Of a stretch of DNA of 64,000 nt, positions 11,090 to 20,990 are shown in pieces. A model generated the notes under the pieces. The model made no database searches and was not told the origin of the DNA. It was given only the letters and a program-made list of their open reading frames with translations. This DNA is from Limnephilus marmoratus (taxonomy: Eukaryota; Arthropoda; Insecta; Trichoptera; Limnephilidae): the NCBI GenBank assembly GCA_917880885.1, contig OU862913.1:4526001-4590000 (forward strand). Reading direction: 5' to 3'. A program made the translations under genes and the position numbers. Positions within the stretch are counted from its first letter, which is position 1. Every line of letters begins with the position of its first letter.

Positions 11090-12170
11090 CTAACTTGTCT
11101 GTCCCTCATTATTTCCTATACCATTTAACCGATTGTGATGAAACTTTGGGTAGTTATTGTGCGCGTGCACGCTAAAACTTCTATGTGTAATGGTGAGCTC
11201 TGGCTTCATTAAATTTGCACACATATTCCCTTATTATTTTCTGTAAACTCATCCGATTCCGATGATACTTTCGTGAGATGTTGTACGTATGCCCGCGAAG
11301 GTTTCAATACATAATAGTGAGTTCTGGTGATATTAAATTTTCAATTAAATTCCTTAATTATTTTCTAAACTATCCATCCGATTGCGATAAAACTTTGGTG
11401 AGGTATTGTGCACACGCCTGCGAAAATTTCTAAATATAATGATGAGCTCTGGCGTTTTGTAATTTTCATAAAAAATACCTTATTATTTTCTGCGCTCCCG
11501 GTAAAACTTTGGTGAGTTTTTGTACGAATGGCAGCGAAGGTCTCTATACGTAATGGTCAGATCTGGGGTTATGAAATTTGCTTAAAATTCCATTATAATT
11601 TCCTGTACTATTGAACCGATTGTAATGAAACTTTGGTGAGTTGTTGTGCGCATGCACACAAAGGTTTCTACATATAAAAGTGAGCTTTAGCTTTATGCAA
11701 TTTGCACATATATTCCCTTTTTATTTTCTATTCCATTCTTCCGATTCCGATGAAACTTTTGTGAGTTGTTTTTTTTTATTATGGTGAGTTCTGGCGTTGT
11801 GAAATTTGCATCCCTTATTATTTCCTATACCATTCATCCGATTGCGATAAAACTTCTTAAGATATTGTGGGCACGCCTGCAAAAGTTTCTATATATAATG
11901 GTGAGCTCTGGCGTTATGTAATTTGCATAAAAATTACCTTATTATTCTCTGCGATTCTGGTGAAACTTTTGTGAGTTGTTGTACGCACGGCAGCGAAGGT
12001 CTCCATATGTAATGGTGAACTCTGGTTTTATGAAATTAGCATTAAAATTATCTTATTATTTCCTACACAATTTAACCGATTATGGTGAAACTTTGGTTAG
12101 TTAGAAACCGCGAAGGTCTCTATGTATAATGGTGAGCTTTGAGTACATGATATTTATTTAAAAAAAATAC
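11090..12170. repeat. Degenerate tandem array, about nine units of ~100-127 bp
   Basis: Each unit contains, in order, CCTTATTATTTCCTATACCAT, CCGATTGCGATGAAACTTTGG, GTGAGTTGTTGTGCGCATG, CGAAGGTTTCTATA and AATGGTGAGCTCTGGCG. Unit starts fall near 11107, 11229, 11351, 11478, 11590, 11714, 11813, 11936 and 12051. The units have diverged by many substitutions, so the array is old. A G-run at about 12226-12244 lies to its right. Confidence 0.8.
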
Positions 12171-12929
12171 ATTAGGCGGCTCGCGAGTAATTTGCGTATT
12201 TTACAAAGTTAAGCGGTAGGAGGGAAGGGGGGGGGGGGGGGGGGTAACTGCTAGTACTTAATAATTAATAGCCCCAACTATGTTGATTCTATGCCTTATC
12301 AAGCCATTTGTCGAGTTCCATGCCTTATCAAGAATCATGAAATTTGTTAGATCATGTATATTGGAAAATCTTTTGAAGTGAATTCTTACATAAAGAACGA
12401 AGTATCATTTAAAAAACATGAGATGTTATAATGACTAATATATTAATACAGGCAAAATCACAACATTTGTAAGTCAGAAGCCTCGATAATACACATGACA
12501 AAAAAAACTTTCGCCAAAATTCAGCTAGCAATTGCCTCTAAACAGCACGCGTGGCGAAAAAACTTAAACATAGCAAAATTGTATAAAATTTTATGCTTAT
12601 TATTTTAGTTGTAAAAATACTTTTCACAGGGTTTAATAGTTTTTGAGTTATAATAAACATCCAGGAACTAAGAAGGAGTTTGACCAATTAAGAACTCACT
12701 TTTAGAATATTGTTGTGGACATCGACATTTTAAAAAGCTTGTAATAAATTGTATATGGCTCGGAAAACTATTTTTTATTTATCTATCGATGCGAAATTTT
12801 ATCCTTAACATTATTTCATTTAAAACTCATTTTCGATAAAATGGTCGTTTGCACAATTAAGAACTCGGGCGACGTTATCTCGTGTTGATTATTAAATCTA
12901 CATCGCTCACGTGTTTTGAAGTTCAACCT

Positions 12930-13130
12930 TTAGAACGGCTCCTTGCACAGCTGTTCACCTCGACACTCAATTGAACCAACAGCCAACTGAATCTTCGCTA
13001 GCAAAACTTCAAGATCCTTCTCCCCTCCTTTAGGCGCCTGTACCTTTTTACTGACGGCTGTAAATTTCATTAGGGGAACGAGTGGCTGTAAACCCATTGA
13101 AGTTGCGCAGGTACTGGCCGCAAACCGCTG
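12930..13130 (-). CDS. Possible orphan exon, unknown protein
   Basis: On the minus strand a TTCGTTTGCAG acceptor-like sequence precedes a 66-codon open stretch rich in ordinary protein composition (PLVPLMKFTAVSKKV, GGEKDLEVLLAKIQLAVGSIE), ending in a stop at 12930. There is no ATG start. I recognise no family. Its bias towards Lys, Glu and Val in an AT-rich neighbourhood is the only reason to list it. Confidence 0.2.
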   Translation of the reverse strand, partial: QRFAASTCATSMGLQPLVPLMKFTAVSKKVQAPKGGEKDLEVLLAKIQLAVGSIECRGEQLCKEPF

Positions 13131-13325
13131 CAAACGAAGTATTAAAAATTAAAGTTAATCACTTAATTAAGAATAATTTAAACTAATGAGAAGTTTACCT
13201 GTACGGAAATAGCTTTATCTTAAACACCTATCATGCTTTCATTGAAATAATGGAAGAAAACCTTCTCCTCCTGTAAAATTTACTAATGGTTTGTTGGATA
13301 AATACGAACTAAGGCGACGATTGAT

Positions 13326-14233
13326 ATATCTACTTTGTTTCTATTCATAAAAAAAGTAAATTTAAAAATATCTACGGAAAACACGGTTGCCTTCGTCATA
13401 TTGCATTTCTTTGAGTATTAATTAAATATTGTTATATTTATCAAAAGTAGGAACTGTCTTGGGTGATTATTTTCTTCAATAGTTCGTTGTCTATGGAAAT
13501 GTCATTTAGCTTTGAGCTTGGTGACGTTTACGTCGCGTCTTTACATGATTCCACTTTTGCTCAGTTTTTTTTAAGTAATACTGTTTTAAGTGCACAATAT
13601 TTGAGTTCCATTAGCTAACTTCCCTTCAGTAACCATCACATTTCTATCCCGAAGTTATTCACATTCTTGCACTTCTACTTTTCTAGTGACGTTTCTTCAA
13701 CACATTGGTATTGACCACCGCGCTTCGCCTTGTACGTAAGTAGGTTCATGTTATATTGACTAAGTAAGACCTAAACCCCCTAATTGGTGCACGTTTATAA
13801 TAAGAATATATCATATTTTAAAAGAATATATCATATTTCGCTAAATATAATAATATTTAGCTACCCTGAACCAACCAGGTTAACACGCGACAGACAAGTA
13901 GATTTACGGCCGCTTTCAAAACTGCCAACCTAGCGATTAGTGGGTTTGTTGAATCTTTGCCCTACTTCTGACTTCTCAATTCTGAATGAAAGCAGGGCGA
14001 TATAAGAGAATCAACCACTCAGACGACAATGGAATCAATTTGTTCCACCCACATATATTTGCAGTATAGTAAATTTGACAATTCTACACATTGTGTGGCT
14101 ACTAATACTACTGTGGAAAATAACTAACTTAAGTTGATATTGAACCGTTCAAGTAAATTTTTGTCGGTCATGTTTATTAAACCAACATTGCATTTTGTTA
14201 TCTTAACTTGAATCCTTAACTGATCGGTCTCAT
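13326..14233. other. No gene seen
   Basis: AT-rich sequence without a supported frame, RNA gene or matched repeat. Confidence 0.6.
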
Positions 14234-14538
14234 CAAGGGCGGATCCAGGATTTTTTTCTGGGAGGGCCACTAGGGACGGACGGGCAAAAAATCAACAATT
14301 ACTGTTAGAAATAAACTTGAAGTATCATACTTAAAGTTTATTTCTATACGTTCAAGTATGTATAGAAAGGTTTAGGAAAGTAAAATTAGAAAAATTAAAA
14401 TTAAAAGTAACAATAGAAAAATTAAATCTTTAATAAAGACAGTTTTCTGTACTGTGATGGAATCTCCACAGTACACAAAAATACCTTCTGGGGGGGGGGC
14501 ACGTACCCCCGTGCCCCCACCCCCTAAATCCGCCCTTG
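14234..14538. mobile_element. 305-bp hAT-type MITE
   Basis: It begins CAAGGGCGGATCCAGGATTT and ends AAATCCGCCCTTG, a terminal inverted repeat of the CArGGGCGGATCCAGG type common among hAT MITEs. The flanks GGTCTCAT and GGTCTTTA resemble a diverged 8-bp duplication. No coding sequence. Confidence 0.65.
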
Positions 14539-14754
14539 GTCTTTATTATGTCATTTAAAGGTGAAAGTGTCTGTGAAATATTTTATATTTACACATAAAC
14601 AACTGAACATTACTCCTTGTGGGTCTTTGCATGCAGCCGGGAGCGAACTATTTAATGTACTTCCCGCATTGTGTGGAAAACAGAGGCCGCCGCGTAAGAG
14701 TTTCAAATACAACTACAGGTGACTGGAGATGTAAAGCGAATAAATATTAGAAAA

Positions 14755-15775
14755 ATTTAAAAATGAAAAATCCCCACCAGCCCTCTTATTGCTGATATAT
14801 TTATGAATGATTTAGAAACAACTGTTTTTAATTCAAAATCACCCCTTTTAAGCAATGTTTTAGTATGGAAGAGATATGTGGCTGACATCTTCGTCATTTG
14901 GACAGGATCCGAACTTCAACTCAACAACTTTCTTAACCTTTTAAATTCCTTTCATAATCAAATAAAATTAACGATTGAAATAGGCAATGAAAAACTAAAC
15001 TTTTTGGAGTTAACTTTATCTATAGTAAATGTCCCAATGTCTAATAATAATTTCCTTTCTGAACTTTCTATAATTAAACAAATTGCTATAAATAACGGAT
15101 ATGAACCAAAATTAATTGATATCATCCTAAATAAAAAATTTCAAATTAAATAAATATATCTATACAATTCTAATAATATTAATGATAAAGAATGGCGTAA
15201 AATTTTGTATATTAATAATTTTTCAGTTCAATGTTGCAAAAATCTCCCTTCTAATATTAAACCAGCTTTTTATACAAGAAATAATATAGGTAATTTTTTG
15301 AGAAATACTAAAGATAAAGACCATAAATTGACTAATTCCGGAATAGATAAACTCAAATGCAATGATTGTCCCTCATTTTATATTGGAAAAACAACTCGTA
15401 ATTTTGAAATCAGAATCAAAGAACATAAAGGCTACGTCCGCATAGGCAGGCGGCTTGCTTAGCGCCTAGAGCCTAGATAGGTAGTAGATAGCCGATGGAT
15501 AGCCGCTTAGCGTGTATCCAGGTAAACCAACGTGTTGGTTTTTTGCCATTAGGCTCTAGGCGCTAAGCCAGCCACCTGCCTGTGCGTTCGTAGCCTTAAG
15601 GTGTCTTAATAATAATAATTTTTCTGAGTTCGCTAACCATATCATTGAAAATAACCATAGTTTTGAAAAAAATACAGGGATTCAAATTCTTCATATTAAT
15701 CATAAAGGAAAACGTTTAGATAACTTAGATATTGCCTTGGAAATTAAATTTTTAAGTTATAGCCTTGGAAATTAA
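14755..15775 (+). pseudogene. Penelope-like element: RT C-terminus plus GIY-YIG endonuclease, broken
   Basis: Frames recognise as Penelope-like retroelement. From about 14770 the RT reads PTSPLIADIFMNDLE, then RYVADIFVIWTGS, then NFLNLLNSFHNQIKL and EKLNFLELTL. The YVDD box is YVAD, so one catalytic Asp is lost. A second frame (15205-15462) carries KLKCNDC..FYIGKTTRNFEIRIKEHK, the GIY-YIG endonuclease of this class. A 168-bp MITE interrupts it at 15429, after which SEFANHIIENNHSFEKNTG resumes (to about 15775). The 5' half is missing, and a stop at 15151-15153 separates the RT and endonuclease segments. Confidence 0.8.
15429..15596. mobile_element. 168-bp PIF/Harbinger-type MITE in the Penelope copy
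   Basis: Inverted ends AGGCTACG..CGCATAGGCAGG and CCTGCCTGTGCG..CGTAGCCT pair over roughly 46 bp with few mismatches, including CTTAGCGCCTAGAGCCTA / TAGGCTCTAGGCGCTAAG. Both flanks are TAA (15426-15428 and 15597-15599), the 3-bp TWA duplication of Harbinger elements. Confidence 0.8.
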
Positions 15776-15973
15776 AAAAAATCTCTTAAAAATAATGAAT
15801 CTATTATCAACAAACAAAAAATATTGTCTTATAGCCCAATTATGGATTTGTTCCCCTACCCACCCACTCTACATTAATTCCTACCCACCCAATCTACATT
15901 AATAACTAGCAACGGCTCCACCCCTAACATAATAAAACATTGTTCGAAACTGTCAAATTAGTATAAGCTTTCC

Positions 15974-16003
15974 CTGAAGAAGGAACGTTTGTTCCGAAAC
16001 CGG
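15974..16003 (+). ncRNA. Hammerhead-like core in the Penelope 3' region
   Basis: CTGAAGA, a GGAAC..GTTCC hairpin and GAAAC occur in that order, resembling the CUGANGA - stem II - GAAA core of the hammerhead ribozymes known in the terminal repeats of Penelope-like elements. An extra A before stem II and unconfirmed flanking stems suggest a degenerate copy. Confidence 0.35.
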
Positions 16004-16020
16004 TCGGATTTACGCGTTAT

Positions 16021-16542
16021 ATAAGTGGTTTATACAAAGTTTAATTGTTTCATTTTTCTATAATCGATAACCAAAAAGTTATAGCTACATTTAAAAATAC
16101 GAATAAATATTTTTTTTTTATACCACAATAATTTAGATCACAAAGAAGGTTAATCCGTTAAATAAAATGCTTTAAATTTTTTCTCGATCAATAAAATGAT
16201 TTCTATAAGCGTAATAAAGAGAAACAGAAATGATAACGTGCCAGAATAATTGGTTTTACGCGATATATTTATAACTTACTTGCCTAACCATTAATACTTC
16301 TGTATTTCTGCTCTCCACTTTGATATTTGGTGTACGAGGTTGTCTATGATATTCAATTTCTTGTGGAGTGATCCAGATCACCTCCAACACTTCCTTCCAA
16401 ATAAAGGTTATTATTTAAAAGTCCTTTGTAAGGACTCGTAAATTGTATTCATTAATTTATGTTCGGTTGCAGGTCTAATTTGTTGTGACCAATAGCTGGG
16501 ACCAATAACTATTATTGTATTGGAACTATATCACAGAAGGCC
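16021..16542. other. Region upstream of zinc-finger copy 2; no gene seen
   Basis: No coding frame. A GGTTGCAG|GTCTAATTTG acceptor-like site at about 16466-16473 could begin the exon that carries the start codon at 16543. Confidence 0.4.
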
Positions 16543-16696
16543 ATGGATCTTCCAAACCCAGAGAGTGTTCCCATCAAGGTGGAACCAGGCTCCCAGGAAG
16601 AAGGCGCAGGTGAAATGCCCTATACAGATATAGATATCTACCTCCCGGATGTGAAGAAGGAATGTTTGCAGTATGCGGAGAGTACTCCGGCAGTCG
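16543..16696 (+). CDS. First coding exon of a zinc-finger family member (copy 2), fingers missing nearby
   Basis: ATG at 16543 starts MDLPNPESVPIKVEPGSQEE, continues through PYTDIDIYLPDVKKECLQYAES and reaches a donor CAGTCG|GTAAGT at 16697 in phase 1. It is clearly homologous to the 156-nt exon of the other three copies (3013, 41672, 60768), including PIKxEPG, YTxIDI and DVKKEC. Here the start codon lies where the others have a splice acceptor. IKVE and VKKE both fit the psi-K-x-E SUMO-acceptor consensus (prediction only). No finger exon follows before a hAT insertion at 16913 and none is seen on the plus strand until 41934, so this is an orphan exon or the start of a gene with a very long intron. 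Confidence 0.65.
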
Positions 16697-16912
16697 GTAA
16701 GTTGCATTGCAAAAGTAAGGAAATGTTGATTTCAGGATGTATGGAATTCTTAGCTATTTTGCAATGTTTTTCATTCAATGAAAAATATTTTGTATGTTTT
16801 CAGTTGACTGTTATACTAAAAGTCCTTACAACTTATATTTCTCATAAAAAGTTCTCGCTCCCCCAAGTGAAAACCTCGTCTCATTTGGGATACGATATAA
16901 GTTACATGTATT

Positions 16913-17984
16913 CAGGGCTGGGCAAAGTACATGCTTTGCTGTAATTAAAATACAAAATACTTTCTTGCATGTATTTGAAATACGAAATACAAAATACAGT
17001 ATTTTAACCATTTTTTTTAATTTCAAATACAAAATACATTTGGTTTTGGTAGAACCTTTGGTTGCAATAAATTGTCCTAAGTGCCCTTATCTAAGGGTGA
17101 GTTTACATAGAAGCAAAGCTGAGCAGAGTGAAACAGACACGTGCAAAAATTGATCAATCATATTGCTCAGCAGACACATCTCGACTCCGCAAACACTTGA
17201 AAAGTTTTGTGGTATAGGACTTAGGTGTTAGATCAGGGGTGGGGAACCTTTTTAGCGTCGCGGGCCATTTGGATTGTTCATACTTTAACCCGCGGGCCGC
17301 ACTCCGATTTTTCAGCCTCGGGGGGGGGGGTGGGGGGGGGGGTGAGCCACATTAGAATCAAACAACTGGTTTTACTGTAACTGATTAAAAAATATTTACG
17401 TAACTGCCAATACTCTTTAATTATAGCTACACTCAGAACATGCAAAAGGTTTTCCTGAAATTCTGGCTACATATAGTCTGCAACCAGAATTTTAAAACTG
17501 CACTTTGAACACGAGAATGGTTTCCGTCAAAATGCATCAGCAGATGAAATCACAACTGATATTTTCGTTGCATTCTGAACACGGAACTAGTTTCAATTTA
17601 GATTAAATTTGCATGCGGGGAATTAAAACCACACTCAGAACCTGAAAATGCTTTCCTCTTATTCTGGCACCATAAAATAGAGAACAAATAATCATTAGTA
17701 AGAGTGCTATAGCACAGGACAATAGGACAATAGTACAATAGTACAGGATTCTGGCATTAGTTTATTTTTATTATCATTATTAAGATCGCTAAATCTATTT
17801 GAAAATGTATTTTGAAGCCATAAGTATTTGAAATACAAATTACACAATACCTCAGCAGCAGGTTATTGAAATATCAATTACAAAATACATTTTTAGGAAG
17901 TAATTGAAATACAAATAAAAAATTCGTATTTGTATTTCAAATACGTATTTCAATTATAAGTAATTCTAATACTGCCCAGCCCTG
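16913..17984 (+). mobile_element. hAT-like transposon, CAGGGCTGGGCA family (copy 1, 1072 bp)
   Basis: Terminal inverted repeat CAGGGCTGGGCA at the left and TGCCCAGCCCTG at the right, with a perfect 8-bp duplication CATGTATT (16905-16912 and 17985-17992). Many AAATACAAAATAC-type words cluster just inside both ends. It is truncated internally relative to copy 2 (30854-33154). At about 17233 a second hAT-like end (CAGGGGTGGGGAACCTTTTT) starts and is followed by the ACACTCAGAACATG repeat also found inside 7100-8933, so another element is nested here. Confidence 0.85.
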
Positions 17985-17992
17985 CATGTATT

Positions 17993-18325
17993 TCGATACA
18001 TTAAAATATTATCCCATTGACAATATAGAACCAAACTTCGTTCTGAAGGTACTCATAAGTAAATGGTATTTCCTTCTTGAGAGTCGGTCCTTAAGCGGAC
18101 ATCTAGGGTCCTTATTATTTCTGAAATTAAATTTAGTCTATTATGTTAATTTGTTACTTTATTTTGCTCTAGTATTTTCTGCTTCCTGTTTCCACACATC
18201 CTGTCTACTAACTAAGAACTAACTTAAAAATTATTAAAATAAAACTTTTCCAAACAAAATGTCTAGAAATGGTTCCATAGTTTGTGCCCACGTATTTTAA
18301 AACAAATTTATCATTAACTAGCTGG
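17993..18325. other. No gene seen
   Basis: AT-rich, short open frames only. Confidence 0.5.
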
Positions 18326-19800
18326 GTTACCCGGCTTCGCTCAGGACAGCATTCGAGAGTGTTTTGGAATGTTTCACATTGATGTTTCCGATTCCCTATT
18401 CCCGAACATTCCACAATTTTCCAGAATGTTCGGGGATGTTCTGGAACGTTGTGCAATTCTCTCAAATAATCTGACTGGGGTGTGCGGCTTCGCTCAGGGA
18501 GTTGATGTGAGATTGAATTGACATTCGAACCCATGACGGATCTTGCTTTATATACCCCATATGGGTAGCCTCGTACAAAAAATATTTCAAATGTTCAAAA
18601 AGAATTATGCTCCAGATTATTCCACAACATTCAAGAGTGTTCTGGAATGTTCCACAATAATCTGGGTTGTTCCTGAACGTTCCATCCTATTCCTGAACAT
18701 TCCACAACATTCCAAAATGTTCCGGGAGGTTCTGGAATGTGGTGGAATGCTCGAGAATACTCTGAAATGTTTTGAACTGTTCTTTAAATTTCAACGGGAC
18801 GAAACCTCCAGCCCTTATATTTTTAAAAGCCCGCCCTTTAGGTAAACTCGGGAACTTTCTTAATGGATGGGGGTTAGAGGGCTACCACACAATATTTCTT
18901 CCGTTATCGTACTGGGACTCATCTTTAAGTTTTAGCGGCATGCACATTGTACAATTGTTTTTATGGCATATAATAAAAATTAAGATAATCCAAACTTCTA
19001 GAACTTTTCAGAAATTTCTAGACTCACCGACACTCTCCGTCACTCATTTTTGAAAGTTTCTAGAATTTCTTCCTTCTATAACATCTCAGAGCATCAGGGA
19101 ACCTTCCAGAGTTATCTAGAAGCTTCTAGACTCACCGACACCTTCTAGAACTTATCAGAACATTCTAGACTCACCGATACTCTCCGCCATTCATTTCTGA
19201 AAGCTTCTAGAACTTTCTCCTCCCATAATATCCTAAAGCATTAGGGAACCTTCCAGAACTATCTAGACCCTTCGAGACTCACCAAAGTACTCCACCCTCC
19301 TGCCAGAATTTTCTATAGCTTTATTGAACCTTATAGAACTTCCGGAAAGCCTCTGAACTCACCGACACACTCCTCCACTCCTTACAGAACTTTCTACAGC
19401 TTTATCGAACCTTACAAAACTTTGCGGAAACTTCTAGCCTCGCCGACATACTCCGTCACTCTTACCAGAAATTTCTAAAGCTTTATCGAACCTTATAGAA
19501 CTTTCTGGAAACTTCTAGACTCACCGACATACTCCGTCACTCTTTCCAGAACTTTCTACAGCTTTATAAAACTTCTTCAAAAAAGTCTTCTTGAAATTTC
19601 TAGAATCTTCTTAGAACTTTCATCCCTTATGTCTTCAAAAGTACGCCCTATGGTAAAAAACCTTATTCCCTAGGGGGGACAGAGATCTCTTGTACAACAC
19701 CATATAACTCCCCTGATCATACCGGGACTCGTTTCTGAGTTTTTGTGTTCCGCACGTTTTTTTAGACTTTCTTTTATAATATATATATATATATATATTG
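18326..19800 (-). mobile_element. Helitron-like segment packed with heat-shock-element-like motifs
   Basis: On the minus strand it ends CCGGGTAACCCAGCTAG-T at 18326, like the other Helitron 3' ends here, and a TC followed by a long TA run at about 19780-19800 could be the 5' end. The interior has two motif fields (18380-18790 and 19040-19620) built from TTCnnGAAnnTTC. Perfect 13-mers of that form are at 18399, 18419, 18640, 18670, 18690, 19205, 19503, 19544, 19588 and 19598; the last two fuse into five alternating blocks. No Rep/helicase frame. Boundaries are approximate. Confidence 0.6.
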
Positions 19801-20454
19801 ACCTCTTCCCGTAGTATCTTGATCCTGTAAGAAGTTGGTTGACAATGTTGATCCACCTTTAACACCGTATAACTTGGCTTTGATGGAATATATCTGTATG
19901 AATTGGCAACAACGTTACTACAAATACCAAGGTTGCCAGTTTCTCGGTAAAAGTTTTTGATATATTGCACATAAAATTTTCGAACTTTGTATGGAAATCA
20001 TACGCATCTTATTTGTTGATCCGTCCAAATTCCCATACGTTGCGGATCCGCCCAAATATCCGTACGCATTTGATCCGCTTGTGTATAATCAAAGATGGCT
20101 GAAAAAGGAAGCCTTCTGATTGGTCGTGTTGGGCGTGGTGTGTTGTGAACGAAGCCTTCTCATTGGTTGACCAGATATGGAAGGCACCTACTAAAAAAAG
20201 GTATCCAATTGTTCAGCTAAATTTTTTCAACGTTTATGAAGAATATATATTTTTGTAAATTCTCCACAAAATATTCAATTTGCTGCCCGCGGTCATTCGA
20301 CAGGCGTTGCATCTCGCTCTAGCAGCATTATAGCGGCACTTTAAACAAACGAGACAGCGCTAGTTTGATCAAACCCATCTCATCGTGATTGGATCAGTAT
20401 GCAGTCTCGTGTTAGTTTTCTAACATTTTGCTTAATGTATTTTATAAAATTCTA
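19801..20454. other. No gene seen
   Basis: No supported frame or matched repeat. Two short similar phrases (GCCTTCTGATTGGT near 20110 and GCCTTCTCATTGGTTG near 20152) are adjacent. Confidence 0.5.
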
Positions 20455-20650
20455 ACTAACCATAACGCTTTTTCTCTGCAGGGGTAGGCAGAGAGGACGG
20501 ACCGCCAAACAACTCGGTCTTGGCACACACTCTTTGCCTCACTCACATTCATACATCGTATCATACATTATCTTCTATTATTCTGACTTTTGACACGGCC
20601 CGACTCAAGTATCTGATTCACTTGATCGTGCCATTACTTCCACGGATGTC
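20455..20650 (-). mobile_element. LINE E 3' end fragment
   Basis: Minus strand matches the 3' coding end of LINE E seen at 25410-25715: words for WHDQVNQ, ESG, SVCQDRVVWRS, then CTCTGCCTACCCCTGC. It is 5'-truncated and non-functional. Confidence 0.65.
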
Positions 20651-20679
20651 CACCTGAGAAAAAATCTCTCAGTACCTAC

Positions 20680-20990
20680 CTTTATCATATTTGGGGATGC
20701 TGTGTGGAGGCCTTCTTTTTATGAAAAGAAGAAAAGGAAGCCCGGGTAAGGAAAGGGGTATGAAGGGTGGGTAGGAATCTGGGGGTCAGTGTGTCCAGGA
20801 GTGATGGACGGATGAATCCATCCCTCCCACTGCGGTGCATGGCGTTATTCCGAGAAAATCCAGCTGGAGATATCAAAAGGTCGCCTTCAAGATTAAGATT
20901 TGGGAGGTGGGTATGGGTACCGCCGCCCCGGGAACCGTTTTTTGGATAACCAATACCTCTGTCATAGGTCACCCCAAGTGGTTCGCTATG
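20680..20990 (-). repeat. Long-TIR family fragment
   Basis: Contains the family interior (GGGATGCTGTGTGGAGG, then a purine-rich stretch with GAATCTGGGGGTCAGTGTGTCC, then GATGGACGG..CATCCCTCCCACTGCGG) followed at 20895-20990 by an outer end reading GGGTATGGGTACCGCCGCCCCGGGAACC..GGATAACCAATACCTCTGTCATAGGTCACCCCAAGTGG. Short frames here are by-products. Confidence 0.6.

Larger units (their letters stand above)
10665..13325. repeat. 2.7-kb unit with inverted ~130-bp ends around a tandem array
   Basis: 10665-10800 is the inverse of 13195-13325; shared words include CTTAAACACCTATCAT, TTTCATTGAAATAAT, GAAAAC(C)TTC and GGCGACGAT. A further inner match (CTTAATTGTGCAAACGACCAT at 10979 and, inverted, near 12840-12865) shows that the arms are longer but rearranged. 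This could be a foldback DNA transposon or an inverted segmental duplication. I found no clear target duplication. Confidence 0.5.

Noticed and set aside
11090..12170. Tandem array considered as a gene with repeats
   Set aside because: Units vary in length (about 99-127 bp), not in multiples of three, and contain stops in all frames.
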